From: Ricinus communis
Lineage: Eukaryota > Streptophyta > Magnoliopsida > Malpighiales > Euphorbiaceae
DNA length: 64,000 nt
NCBI RefSeq assembly: GCF_019578655.1
Contig: NC_063262.1
Coordinates: forward strand, 2,549,582 to 2,613,581
Direction of reading: 5' to 3'
Below, piece by piece: positions 50,709 to 63,460 of the stretch. Position 1 is the stretch's first letter. Each line of letters opens with the position of its first letter. The notes under the pieces are model-generated. The model saw nothing but the letters and a program-made list of their open reading frames with translations. It searched no databases and had not been told where the DNA came from. The position numbers were made by a program, and so were the translations under genes.

Positions 50709-51494
50709 CTACAAACAGGAAAGAAGAAAAATAAATTTAATCCCAACTTCCATTGTTAACATACTTACCCAATACAATAAGAAAAAAAAAACAGAAGTTG
50801 CTTTTCTTTTCTTCCTTTTTTTTCTTTCCTGTGAAGAAATACAAGATATCTTTTCCATTTTTAATATTAGTACCAAGAAATGGGTGAGATGTGAAGGGTA
50901 TCGAGAGAAACTTCGTCTTCTTTACCAAATTCAGAGGGAAAAGAATACTAAGAAAAGAAGACATACATAGTTTCTCCATTTACGGAACAAATATAAATAT
51001 AACCAAACTAAAGAACGAAACTTTAACAAGTTAATAGAAAAACATGAATCAAGAATTATCTGCTAAACCTACAAAAACAGGCCAAAAAAATGTAAACACA
51101 CAGATAGTAAAGAAGTATAAATAAAAGTAATCCGATAGGTAATGCGTGATAAATATTACTAGAAATGGAAAGTAAATTGAAGATAATATAAATATCTAGA
51201 AGTATCTCTGAATCTTGAAATGCAAGAAACTGAAAATGGGTTTAAAGAAGCCGTCAAAATTCATTTTCTTTGTATCCAAACAGTAGAATGTAAAGAAAAG
51301 AAAAGCAAGAAAGCATCGAAATCTCAGCTTTGATCAATTTTGCTAATGAAAAAGAATAAAGAAAGACGAAAACGAAACAATAAGCAACACTGACACAGAA
51401 CAAGTACAATAAGCGTCAAAAGGACTGAAAAGGAAACTAGGACACGACACCGTTTTCTTCAGCCATAACAAACTGATGAAGAAGAAAGCTCACC
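50709..51494 (-). other. Possible 5'UTR intron of the Q-rich LBD gene
   Basis: On the minus strand a donor-like G/GTGAGC at about 51494 follows a CT-rich leader. An acceptor TTTGTAG ends at 50709, 33 bases before the ATG. The interval is intron-like in composition. Other donors are possible, for example near 50768, though that would leave only about 60 nt. Inferred from consensus alone. Confidence 0.35.
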
Positions 51495-54400
51495 CAGAGA
51501 GAAAGAGAGACAAGTAGGGTTCTTGTTTACAATCCAAGTAAGTGCACGAACTATTAGTCTAGTCTAATATTTTTCAAGATTTCACGATCATAATAGAGAG
51601 GAATGAGAAAGAAAGTAAAATGTAACCCAATTTCTTGGAAAGGAAAAGACTACTAGAGAAAGAAAGATTGTGGTAAAATATATATAGAAAGGCGTCACTG
51701 TGGCATGAAGGTCATTCTTATAAGAGGTGAAATGTGTACCGTTGAGATTATGAGATTGGTTAGGCGATAACCGTCCGATTATTTTTTTCTGGGTTTATTT
51801 TACCTTTTGTAAGTATTATAATCTATCACTGAAAGAGTGACATATCTTAAATAATTATAAAACTTAAACTACATATTTGCTTAACCTTCTATTAGTGTAA
51901 ATTATTTACAGTAATAATTTATGTAATGATTAAGTGCAAAGTGAGTAGTAATTTATTCTTTTATCTATTTGCTTATTGGGTCAAAGAGGTGGGAACTCTG
52001 ATAGTTACCCTAATAAATTAGGAACCCCTTTTAAATGTCATATTCTTTCTTTCTTTCTTTTTTTTTCTTTTTCTAAAGCATCTTTTAAAGAGTAATCAGT
52101 AATTGAAAAAAAGGAATGTAATCTCCCCTCTTCTGCTTTATCTTTTTCAAATTTGATTTACTCATTACAATTTATCAATGGATTTCCCAAAAGATAATAA
52201 GACTGATAAAACAATGAAACAAATGGCAAACATTTGTCCTTAAATAATTCCCCGTAACTTGTCTATTAGATTACAAAACACAGTACAATCTATGTTTGCC
52301 AAATGACAAACCCTCCTTCCTACCTGAACCACCACTCCTCTCTCTCTCCGAGTTTTTGCTGCAATTCGCACACAAACAGACTATAAAAAGAAATTGTTTA
52401 ACTCAGCTGAGTTTAGCATGTGGAACCATAAACTTATTTAATACTATTATAATATGTCATTTCCCTGGTATAGTCATCGACCCAGGCATTGCATATCTTT
52501 ACTTAAAATATTATTAGTTTTAATTTAAAAGCATATACCAATTCAGGCTTACCCGGATTGGTAAGGGTTTTTGCCATAGTCGCCCATCTAAAAATCTCCC
52601 ATTCCCTCTAACACTACATATACTAATCATTATCTCTTTTCAAAAAAAAGAAAATTTAAAAGCATAGTAGAGATTAAAAAAAAAAAGAAAAATAAATAAA
52701 TTTACCAAAAGATTTTACTGATTATTTAGTAAAATTGAGTTAGTTTAGTCATTTAAATTATTTTAATTAATAATTATTTATCATTAATAATCAGAAACTA
52801 TCAACAAAAGAGAAAAAAAAATCTCAGATAGATAATAATTTTAATTGAAAAAAGAACTTATAATGTAGAGATTATTAATTACTAAAACTTTAACTCTAAG
52901 ACTAAATTATTATCATATTATTTATATTTTACTTCTTCTACAAATTAGCTAATTGAAAAGCAGAGAGTTTAATTTCTCACATCTTGGAAGAATTATCTCA
53001 TTGAGTTTTTTTGTTTTTTTTTTTTTTTTGAAATAAAGTTTAAGTATATTGGTACGATGGGCTTTAGTCTTTACAATTAATCAAATGTATAATTTGCCAA
53101 TTTTTTTTTTCCTTTTTCTTTGTGTAATTTACGTTTTTCACAGATTGATGATGAGTTTACAGTTCTTCGTTTTCTTTTATAAATTTAAATGGAAAATGGA
53201 GAGAAGGAATGGAGGCCAAAACTGAAAACCAGAAAGGCAAACGAGGCAAGAAACAGAGTTTTCTTTATGAAATCACAAAGTCAAGATTGGCGAGTGCTGG
53301 CATAGGCCTAGGGCTCCAAAAGTATGTGGGGCAAATGGATTATGTTGGTTTGTTTGGATTTTTTGAGACTTTAACCTTAATTTTAATATTTAGGGTCCAA
53401 ATATATCAATGTGAAAGAATATAGACATTTTTTTTGTTTAAACTTTTTAAATTTTAAATTAAATTTAAATATTTTTTGATATACACATATCTAGAGTTAA
53501 TTTAGAGCGTGTTAGGTATGACTTTTACGGATATCAAAACACTTTCTAAAAAATTTTAATACAACTGTATATCCAAGATTTGAACTCGTAACCTTAATTA
53601 AACTAGAAAAAACCATTATTATCTCATTTATATACTATTAAGTTTAATTTAAATTTTTAAAGCTCAATAATTTCTTTAATTTATTTGTTTAGATTTAATT
53701 TATGCTTCTAATACATTCTATAAATTGCATCAAGATTTTACTAATATTTACCATTTTTTATGCATGAAAAGTGTGCATAAATAGAGTGTTATATTTTTCT
53801 ACTCTCTTTATTTTACCAAAATAATATTAATAATTCTAATTTACCAATTGAAAAAGATTCAATTAATCGATTAATAAATATAAGAAAAGGTATAGAAATA
53901 GTATCATGCAGTTTGACGCTTTTATACTTAAGGACTCTAATTTTTTTAATGACAAAAAAGTACCATGTTAATTTTTTATATTTTTACCTCATAAACTAAT
54001 ATTTTTATATTTTTATGATTTAATATTAGTATAATACTTATTTTCAATAACAAAATCACTTATTATGTGATTTAACATATAACTGACTATATTGAATTTA
54101 TATTAAATAAAGTTACTATATATTTATTTTATTAGAAATAAATAAAATAATTTTTAAAATAACATTATAATATTCTTAGGAGTATTATGATAATTGATTT
54201 AATGGCAAATCACCTATAAAATAATTTTATTATTGAAAATGAATGTTCGGCTAATATTAAATCATATAAAGCTAAATATATTAATTTGTAAGGTAGCTGA
54301 TTTAATGGTTATGGGTTTTACATGCAAGAAATGCATATATGCCCAAAATTATTATTTTTTAGTTTTTTCATCGGCATAATTATAAAAAATAATCAACCTC

Positions 54401-56607
54401 AGATTAATTTAGTCTTTATAAATAGAAACAAAGAAAAAAGAAGAATTCTATCAATAAGAGTAAATAAAATACTATAAGAATATTAAAATAAAACAAAAGC
54501 ATTAGATAAAATTAAGAAAGAGGTGAAAAATGAGTTCAATTACGTAGACAGCAGGTGTCTATATATTATAATTAATTAATTAGTATGTTCATGTCAGGAT
54601 CGTCCGTACATTGAATGAAAAATTAACTGGAAACTTTTTACAACACTCTGCAGCACAGTCGTTTTGATTGACCCCTTTAGAATTCTCACTTTTAAGACGT
54701 GACTAAACCTTAAGCTTCAATCAACTGACGGATCTTAAGCCTGTACTCCTACTATTCCCACTTCCCCCCACTCAATCCTCCAATTATTCGCTGACTTGGA
54801 TTTTATAGATTTTCTCATTATTATTTTTATTTTATTTAACCTAATTAATACTTTGAATTTAATTATATTAATAAATAAATAAACTTGAAAGTGCACACAA
54901 GTCAGCATGTGACCGACCTCATCCACTATTAAAAACATAAGTTTCCACGTGGAATTTCATTTTTCTTTTATTTATGTGTCGTCATTTGCAGAATTTATTG
55001 ACGTAATTAAATTTGATTTCAAAATAGTAACACAGGCCCATTAAATAAAAGGTATACAGGAAATGGGTATTTATGACCTAAGATTCGAACAAATTCTGTT
55101 TATACAGTTTGTTTTTTTTAAGTTGTATTATTTATCTTTTTTATATTTTATTGATATTTTTATAATATTATCATTTTTAGTAAAATTATATCAGCATCAT
55201 TTTTATTTTTCATTCATATTTATCTCAAATAGCTATTATAAATATAAAATTGATGTTATTTTTAGCAACCTTAAATGACTTTTTAATTTATTTTAATATA
55301 TATTTTATATGTTATAGTATATTTTTTAAAATATATATTTTCATATCATCAAAATACATTTACTGTTATAAAAAATATTATTTAATTCATGAATATCAAA
55401 TATAAATATACAAAATAAAAATAAAAAGATTGGCTTAAAAACATGATGCTTTAGTAGAAGAACGATGGACAATAAAAACATGACCATTGGCATATCTGAT
55501 AAACAAAGCTTAAGATGTTTTCTTAGAACTTTTTATATAAGAAGCATCACAGTTGAATTTGAGGAAATCTGCCAAAGGATTAATCGAAAATTTCTGCTTT
55601 TCAAGTTCTACTCGACTAAATAAAATTAGTAATTGTGTAGTGAATAATTGGCTTAGAAAATAGCTCAAAAAAACAAAAAGATTTAGAAAAGAAGAATTTA
55701 TTGGTAAAAAGAGTATAGCATTATAATTTGGGTTAATTAGAACTTGAGTTGGAGCAGTAGAGAAATAAAGAAAAAAAAACTTGGTGGGAAAAAGACAGGA
55801 TGGAACCAAATAAAAAGAAAAAGGAAAAAAGAAGAGAAAAAGAAAGCAGGTATTAATAAAGGGGACAAAAGAGACTAAGAAGGAAGATGTGGGGGTGGTG
55901 CTCTCACTGGGACTGAAACAGCAGAGTGGTCAGTACTGATGGGTAATACTAATATCAGTGGTGGCAACAGAAAATTGGTTCAGTGTGTTGGTGAGCAATT
56001 GCGTGCTCAGCCCTTCCTTTCCATTAATTGTTATTTCAGTGTAGGTTCTGTGCCTGTACTTCTCCATTTTCTTTTAATTCTCATTTTCATATTGCCTCGT
56101 CTTTTCTCTCCTTGTTTCCTCCATTTTATTTTTGGTAATCAATTTGAATTAAAAATTTGTGTCCTCATATCCAATAATTCAGAGAGAGAGATCAAAGTCA
56201 TTAATGGAGTAGTAATCTTGTAGTTGTTGTAATCAATCACCTTCATGTTCATCCTCACTAACACCCATTCAAAAAAAATGAAACCTTATTCTGTCATGGG
56301 TTGATGAAGCCGGACCCCATTTGCTAAGTTCCTTTCACCTTGGGACTCACGGTCGAGCGTTCTCCGGACACGTCGATCAATCTATCACTCAATTACAGGC
56401 CGCACCTTTTTGAGCTAGAGTGCAGGGTGCTTTTCAGGAATCCAAAACAAACCTCTCCGGTCAGCCTTTCATCTCTTTTGTAAAAAAGAAATTCCAATAG
56501 CCTAATGGTAACTATATCTGTCATTATAATTGAAGGTAAGTGGAGAGCACTTAGGGCTTATTAACATTTTTTATATACAACAATTCCTTTAGCAATGGGG
56601 AAAATAT
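51495..56607. other. Intergenic, LBD promoter then AT-rich DNA
   Basis: The first few hundred bases are the probable LBD promoter and leader. The rest is AT-rich: homopolymer runs, the second dispersed-repeat copy at 53905-54290, and a G-box CCACGTGG at 54945-54952. A patch of higher GC at about 56281-56470 is unexplained. Frames at 53209-53424 and 55939-56223 are open but have no recognisable protein or gene structure. Confidence 0.5.
53905..54290. repeat. Dispersed repeat, copy 2
   Basis: Begins AGTTTGACGCTTTTATACTT and follows the same order of phrases as copy 1 at 47105-47510 (CATATAACTGACTATATTGA, GGCAAATCACCTATAAAATA, ATTTTATTATTGAAAATGAA). The two copies have diverged by point changes and small indels. 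Same orientation, on either side of the Q-rich LBD gene. Confidence 0.75.
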
Positions 56608-56772
56608 TTCGGATTTGGATAAAATTTTAGAATACTTTTTCGTCTTTTTTATTTAATTGACATAGACAAAAGTTGTTTAATAAAAATGAGAAAGTCGATG
56701 CGTCAAAAATGGTCGGGATAGCTCAGTTGGTAGAACAGAGGACTGAAAATCCTCATGTAACCAGTTCAGAAC
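56608..56772 (+). other. Nuclear insertion of chloroplast DNA: trnL-trnF spacer and degenerate trnF-GAA
   Basis: The sequence reads as the end of the chloroplast trnL-trnF spacer (GGATTTGGATAA, ATTGACATAGAC, GATGCGTC). It then runs into trnF-GAA from about 56712: GGGATAGCTCAGTTGGTAGA, then GAGGACTGAAAATCCTC with anticodon GAA. The acceptor and T arm differ from the plastid gene (CATGTAACC for CGTGTCACC, and the T arm and 3' end lost after CCAGTTCA). It is therefore not a functional tRNA gene. It is a short, decayed NUPT in intergenic DNA. Confidence 0.85.
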
Positions 56773-58720
56773 TTGAAACGCAGAGCTCAAGGGGCCGGCG
56801 AGCCAGTGGTTAGTGGCCAATAGCGCCTTAGTGGATGGGCTTAGTTTTCCAACGCTGGAGAACTTACTGCTTGAGAGTGCTTCCTCTATTGTATAATAAA
56901 AAGTTTTAAATACTAAAAATTATAAAATTTTCACTAATTTATGACGCGATTAAGGATTTTATGATATATCGGTACATAATATGATTATTAAAAAAATAAT
57001 TAAAATAAATATAATCCACCGTAAAATATGTCACATATTATAATTTTATAAGAGAATTTATGTAGAAAATACGAATCATTTAAAAATTTGTCATTGTGGA
57101 TGCTCTTATTAGCTAAAATGTGTGGCATCAAGTGATTAAATTCCAGACCTACAATACAAACTTAGCTTAGACTAAACGGACGAAATTTTATAACTTTAGA
57201 GGACAATTTATGCAGTCAGCAAATGCATTGAATTTTGTATCATTGAGATGAGGTCCGGTATACGTTAGGATTTGAAAGAACGGCCGCCTGATTAGTGATT
57301 ACTATTTGATGTAAATTTATAGTTTTGTATTATTTATTAAAGTTTATATATATAATTTTATTTTTTATTTCTAATGTTTTCTTATGAAAAAAAAAAAATG
57401 AATAGCAGTCCAACCGACACCATACTATCATTTTTGTTTATAATATTTATTTATTTAATTCTCCACCTTTTCTCTTTTGGACGACCTTTTGCTGTTGACT
57501 TTATTTATGAGGTGGCAGGAAGACTGCCACGTGCATGGATTTGACATTAAAATGGAATTTCAATCTAACGTTTTATTTTTTTTGAATATTTATCACATTG
57601 ACATGCACGAATATTCTGAAGGTACCATTCAATCAAATCGGCTCAAATTATTAAATGTTATGCATTTTTATTCTTATGATTGACCCCTTAAAATTGTTTT
57701 CAAACCTCTAATACAAAAGGGTTCAAACTATAGACTAACAGAACCCATCTATCCATATTTTTTACACTATGGTATTACCGTTTATTTTTGAAGTATAAAT
57801 TTTATATTTAAATCTCTTACTCTGCATTAAATAAATTATTAGTATTATACTAATATTTGTGTGGCCTTATCCTATTAGGCCATCAATGCGTAAAAATGAC
57901 TATAGAATATTAGAATATATATTTTTAAATATTTGATAACTTTTATACGAATTTAGATTAGCCAACTGCCAACTGCCAACTTTAACTTTTATTTATTTAA
58001 TACGATAATATAATATTTTATAAAATTATTTTTAATATTTTGAGATTTTTTAATTAATAAAATAATTTTGATAAAAATATTATTTTATAAATAAGAGTTG
58101 AGATAAATTAAAATTAGATATTTGTCATAAGAAAATTCATAATTTTGAGCTTAATGAAGATTTGTTAAGGTAGTACAATACACATATCATTAAATTCTCG
58201 TTGTGGATTAATAATTCTATTAATATATTTTACTATAATATGAGATTCACTATATATTAAATAAGACATGTATACACTTAAATTAATAGAAGAGTGACTT
58301 GTATGCATGTGTGCTTTATAATTTAGTATTAGACGATCATTTAAAACTAATAAATATGTGTTAATCATCTACCGTCTAATGTGTAAATAGAGACATATAC
58401 CAAGCATAGCTGCGAACTTTTTGTTAAATAATAATTTAAATATATAAAATTATATAATACAATAAATTAGTAAATTTATAGAGATTCAAATACACTAGCA
58501 TAACATAATGCTCAGTTAAAATTTAAATTAAAGTCTTCTAATTATGGTAGATTTGACTCTCGACTGCGAATGATCAATCAAATACACAAATGGGGAAGTA
58601 AGTAATGAATTATTTATGAGGTAGGAATGTAAATTACAACAAAATCAATGGAAAGCGAAATGAAAATGGCTGCACATATTCCACACACACACATATATAT
58701 ATATGGGTGATGTGTCTTTT

Positions 58721-59970
58721 TTAGTACTCGCAAGTGCACGAATCGTTCCTATAGTAAGGGTAAGTTCACCACGAGGTCGATCTCTCAAGGAACCATGATG
58801 CCACTTATTATAAAGATTAATTACCAACACAAAACAATAAAAGTAAATCTAAACACTCTAAATAGTATGTTTGAGAGGATAATGGTCATAAAGTAAAGTA
58901 ACTAAACAATAAATAAATGTGCAATGCAAATGCTTATGATCTAAAACTATATGCTAAAAATAGTATTTAATTTAGCTATTTACTTAGTAATCTCCTTGTT
59001 TTATTTTAAGCCTAGATCTAATGAATCAGATGGTGATGTGCCTTTTTCCTAAATCACTCAAGCTAATGATGCAACTTAGGTTTCTTATACCAACATAGAT
59101 TAAAGTAAAAATGATGTTTCTAATACTTTTAAACCTAAAGATTTTTATAACAATTACTATTGCTAAATTAATATGATGGTTAACTAACAATAATAACTGA
59201 AACTAATAAAGATATGAAGGTAAAGAAATTATTCATTAAATAAATAAATAACAAGGTTCATACAAAAGTAGAAAGACTAAACTAAACACTTATGAAAACT
59301 AGCCTAACATATTTAACTCAATGATCATGGTATTAAATATAAAAGATAAAAAATAAGAAAGTAAAAAGCCAGAATTTCTTCAAGTAGGAAGAAGATTGGT
59401 CCTCAGTCTCCACTTCTTGAAAAGCTCCTTAGATCCTAAAAGAACAATGAAAACTAAAACTAAAGTATTCATGAAGAACTGTAGAGAATTAATAATGGTG
59501 GCAGTTGTAGAGAGCAGGTAGAAAAAAATTCTCCTCTTTCTTCCTTCTTTCCTCTCTCCCCTCCTTCTTTTAGGGTTTTGCAGATATTTATATAGAGGAT
59601 AGTCCTCCTCTAAATAAATCTCTAGAGATTAGTATACTATTATAAGTCTATCTAATAGATAAGACTTTAGGTATCTTAATCTCCACTAAATACTATCTCA
59701 TAAATAACTTTTAATATAAATTTTAATAATTATACAAAATGACTAAAATATCCATTGGGCCTTATAATTAGCAGTCCATGCGTCTTAATCTTGGGCCTTG
59801 ATACAAATATGTCCAATTAAGCTTCTTTTAGCTCCATATTTTCCTCTTTTTACTAATATTCCTGAAAATAGACAATTAAGGTTAAGTGAGGTCAAAACAC
59901 ATATTTTCACCATTTAATATATAGAAATATATCATTAAAGCTTTAAAATACCATTAAATATCTATATATA
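58721..59970. repeat. Probable dispersed repeat or retroelement-derived segment
   Basis: Starts with ACTCGCAAGTGCACGAATCG and, about 25 bp later, CACGAGGTCGATCTCTCAAG. This phrase pair (with CACGAGGTCGATCC-type wording) is, from memory, widespread in plant genomes as part of dispersed repeats. The following 1.2 kb is less uniformly AT-rich than its surroundings and contains TTTTAGGGTTTTGCAGATAT near 59570, but no open frame of note. I could not identify LTRs, target duplications or a 3' limit, so the end is approximate. Confidence 0.4.
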
Positions 59971-62070
59971 ATTTGGACCGATCAATGTGTATCTATAGCT
60001 ATTAATTCAAAGGTAGTTTGGACATATAAAAAATAGTCAGTGGATTTAGTATTTGTCTCGACTCTATATAGGGCCAATGTAAGCAGCAAATGTAGAAAAA
60101 CCTCATAATCTAGACAAAAAGAAAGCATGTTGTTCTAATTTTCCTTTTGCTCCTGTTTGATTATTTTAATTAGGTAAAAGGATCAAAGCCATCTAATTAC
60201 GGATTTGACTTCAATGATTACTTCCTATACAACCAACGTACAGCTTCTGTAGTTAATATGAAGAGTTGGTATTTTTCAGTCAATAATTGATCTGATTCTG
60301 ATCAAGGCAAAACCAGCCCTTTTTATATATGTATATATATATATTGCTTTTTTTTTATTTTTCTTTTAGAGATCCCAAACAAGGTATAAACAATAGTCCT
60401 TGCTTCCTTCTCATGAAGGCAAAGCCAGCCTTTAAGTAAATAAATCAAGGCTGCTTACAGGGAAATGACAGTTCAAACTTAGACAATAAATGAACTATAA
60501 AAATATTATACATACTAAATATACTTTCTACATTCAAATTTCAATGGTAGTCAATGGTATTTAAAATAGATCAATCTTATAATGACAACTACAGTACTAC
60601 CAAGCACATGGTCACATATGAAATCTATGAGCTGAACCCAGATTGAATATAACAATTCCAAGATGATATAAACTACTCCTTTAAAAAAAAAAAAAAAGAA
60701 TCCCTTATCATATGGTTAATTTAATTCAATTCCTTTTATAAAATTAACTTAAAATGTATTTAGGCTATAAATTCTTAAACTTCAAGAAGATTAAATCAAT
60801 GCTATAGTTTATTTTCTCTAGAAATAAGCTTCCTAATCACTTCGACATCTTCAGATGTTAAAAATGAAAATTAATATAATTATGTATAATTGTGTCGTGT
60901 CAAGATATATGCATGATATAAAAATGATTAATACAACTCATTCAATTGAGTTTGTCAAGATTTTACACCTCACACAAGCGCACATTTGTTAAGCGGGTTG
61001 TACGACACAACCTCTATAATTCGTTAAATTAATTAATTTTTTTTAACACTTGAAGAGTATTTTTCAAAAAAATTTGAACAAATCCAAATTTGGAACTTTT
61101 AAATTACTCTACACTATTTTTTAAGTAGAAAAGTGATGTATTTCCTTCTTTTATAAGGAGGAGAATTTCCCTTCCTCTTTCTTTAAGCAATTTCATATTT
61201 TTTTTATCATATTTAATATTACAATCATAAATTTTAAATGCATAAAATTTATTAATCATTAAGTTATTTATATTTATTCGTATTCATACGTGTTATATTA
61301 CAAGTTTATATATTAATATGAATTATTATATGTATTATTTCAAATTTTAACAGATTAAGCATATCTATATATTCAAATCTAATTCTTTTGACGTGTTATA
61401 AATAGGTCGTAATCTATTTTTATATCATATTGTATCATTTAAAATGATTGTGTCAAAATTACCAGCCTTAGAAGAAATAACATTCATGAATTGAAAACAA
61501 ACTGATTAAAGCAAAGCTTTCTTCTTAATCTCTCTCCCTCTCTCTCATTAACTGAATTATATTGTAAATAAGGTATTTTTCATCCCACCCTCACAAAAGA
61601 CAAAAAAAAAAAAAACTATTATTCACCTTCTTTCCACAAACTTTTATTTTTATATCTGACAAGGATTAAACAAAGTAAATAGCATAATTTTAATTATTAT
61701 ATAATGACCGTCATATATAATAATTATAGTTATGCTATTTATTTAAAAATATTTATTTTATATTAATTTATTAATTCTTAATTCTATTTATTTTATTTAT
61801 ATTTAATATTTATATTAATTTATTAAATTAATTCTATTTAATATTTTTAAAATTATTAATTATTTCTAGAATGGATAATGAAAAATATAAGAATCATCAA
61901 ATTCTATCGAATTATAAAGGGCGGCAAAATACTTTGAATTTAGTCGTACCATTTCGTTATATTACCGATTTTTAAAAAACTGTTCATAGAGCATAGTATA
62001 AAGAAAAGAAAAAAGCTAATTATATAAGCAACTATAATTTAATGTAAACTAAATCAGATAATAAACATAG

Positions 62071-62084
<14 letters not shown>

Positions 62085-62113
<29 letters not shown>
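62085..62113. repeat. (AT)n microsatellite
   Basis: About 14 AT dinucleotides downstream of the second LBD gene. Another, shorter TA tract is at 62610-62628, inside its 3'UTR intron. Confidence 0.95.
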
Positions 62114-62116
<3 letters not shown>

Positions 62117-62482
62117 AGAATTCAAAACATGCCCATGAGCAAATATCACTCAATTCATATCCACTAATAATTTTGGTTATAAAAGCTTTAGACAAAGAAC
62201 TTAATAAGTTCTGATATACATATATATGGTTAAGCATAGTTTTTGCAATAAAAAAAGGACTAAGCATCTCTAATCTCTCTACCAAATGAAAAAGGAAAAG
62301 AGCTGTACTCGAAATTCAATGCAGATCCTACATTTCAAAATGTTATCACTTCCCACAAAGTCTTCTTCTTCCTCTTCTTCTTCTTCAAACCCCAAAAATT
62401 AATAATGCTGACTTCAGATCACAGTTGTTAATTAATCTCTCTTTCTCTCTCTTTATGTTCATTTGCATCTGGCATTTATGAC

Positions 62483-63372
62483 CTGCACAAAGGGAAGAAA
62501 AGAAAAAATAAAACAAAAAGGCAATTGAAAGACTCTTCAGAATATGCTTTCTAATTTTATCATAAATTCATGCTGATGCCCATATGATCTCAAAGATATT
62601 TCTAAAAGATATATATATATATATATATGTTTTTTCATCTGGGAATAATTTCATGGTGTTGTGAGTTATTTGTCAATGAGGAGGTGCATAGTAAAGTAAA
62701 AATGGTAGAACAAAGGAGCAAGACGAATAGTTTGAAGCTCGACAATTTGTGCTCACACAATGAACAAATTATAATCATGTGCACTGGTCAATTTAGTGAT
62801 CTGAATTAGGGCAACTAAATATTTCATAAAAGCCATGTAGCTACCTCAGGTTTTGTCTCTTCCCAAGAACAGAAAAATACTCACTTTTCTCACATGGGTA
62901 GTACAAAGTTCTAGTCTTAACAAACTTCTACAAATTATACATGCATTTGACTAAATACAAGAAATCATCATTTTCAATTAAATTCATGATTTAATTTTTT
63001 TCTTTTCAAACATAATATATATAAGTAGTACCAAAGCAAAATTATTCATCAATAAGAACTAGGTCAAGACAAAGAAAGTGTAGGTGAAAGGTATAATTGA
63101 TAAAGGGATATATCCTCTGCAGTGAAAAGACAATAATTCTTCATACCAACCAATTCTTTTTGCACTATGCAATAGATAGTAATTGTAGCTTTCTAATGCT
63201 ACCAAACGAAATTGCCCCATTTGTGAAAAAACAGACCAGATTTCACATAAAAGCATAGAAAGCATACATAAATACTAAGCATTTTTTAGTGATTCTTGAG
63301 ACTGAAACACTCATGTGCACGAGCACAATACCACCCACCACCACCACCCAAAGAAAGTAAGAGATTACGTAC
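62483..63372 (-). other. 3'UTR intron of the LBD36-like gene
   Basis: On the minus strand the donor TTAG/GTACGTAATC begins at 63372, 88 bases after the stop codon. The acceptor, a long pyrimidine tract ending TTTGTGCAG, ends at 62483. Its position matches the 3'UTR intron of the Q-rich LBD gene. Sequence inside also matches that intron (GCTACCTCAGGTTTTGTCTC here, GCTACCTCAAGTTTTGTATC there, plus strand). Confidence 0.7.
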
Positions 63373-63460
63373 CTAACTAGAATGGAAATTTGCTTCAAAG
63401 GAATTAGAATAAGTGGCAGATGAAGAGCTGGTAAAATAATAAAACAAAACAAAAGTAACA

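Larger units (their letters stand above)
56773..62482. other. Long intergenic region between the two LBD genes
   Basis: No protein-coding gene is supported. It holds a repeat-like segment from about 58721, a (TA)n tract at 62085-62113, and a block at about 60600-60645 that matches the 3' flank of the other LBD gene. The region is otherwise AT-rich, with poly-A runs and small TA and CA tracts. Confidence 0.55.

Noticed and set aside
53209..53424. Small plus-strand frame starting MEAKTENQKGKRGKKQ
   Set aside because: It starts with ATG and a plausible basic opening, but its second half is random AT-rich sequence and no splice partner or family was found.
55939..56223. Plus-strand frame of 94 codons with a hydrophobic middle
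   Set aside because: The hydrophobic stretch comes from T-rich DNA; no signal, family or gene structure supports it.
56293..56315. Sequence resembling the miR165/166 target site (GATGAAGCC and GGACC)
   Set aside because: Order and spacing differ from the conserved HD-ZIP III target and there is no HD-ZIP gene here; a chance match.
56712..56772. A second tRNA gene, tRNA-Phe(GAA)
   Set aside because: The acceptor stem and T arm cannot form; it is a decayed chloroplast trnF copy.
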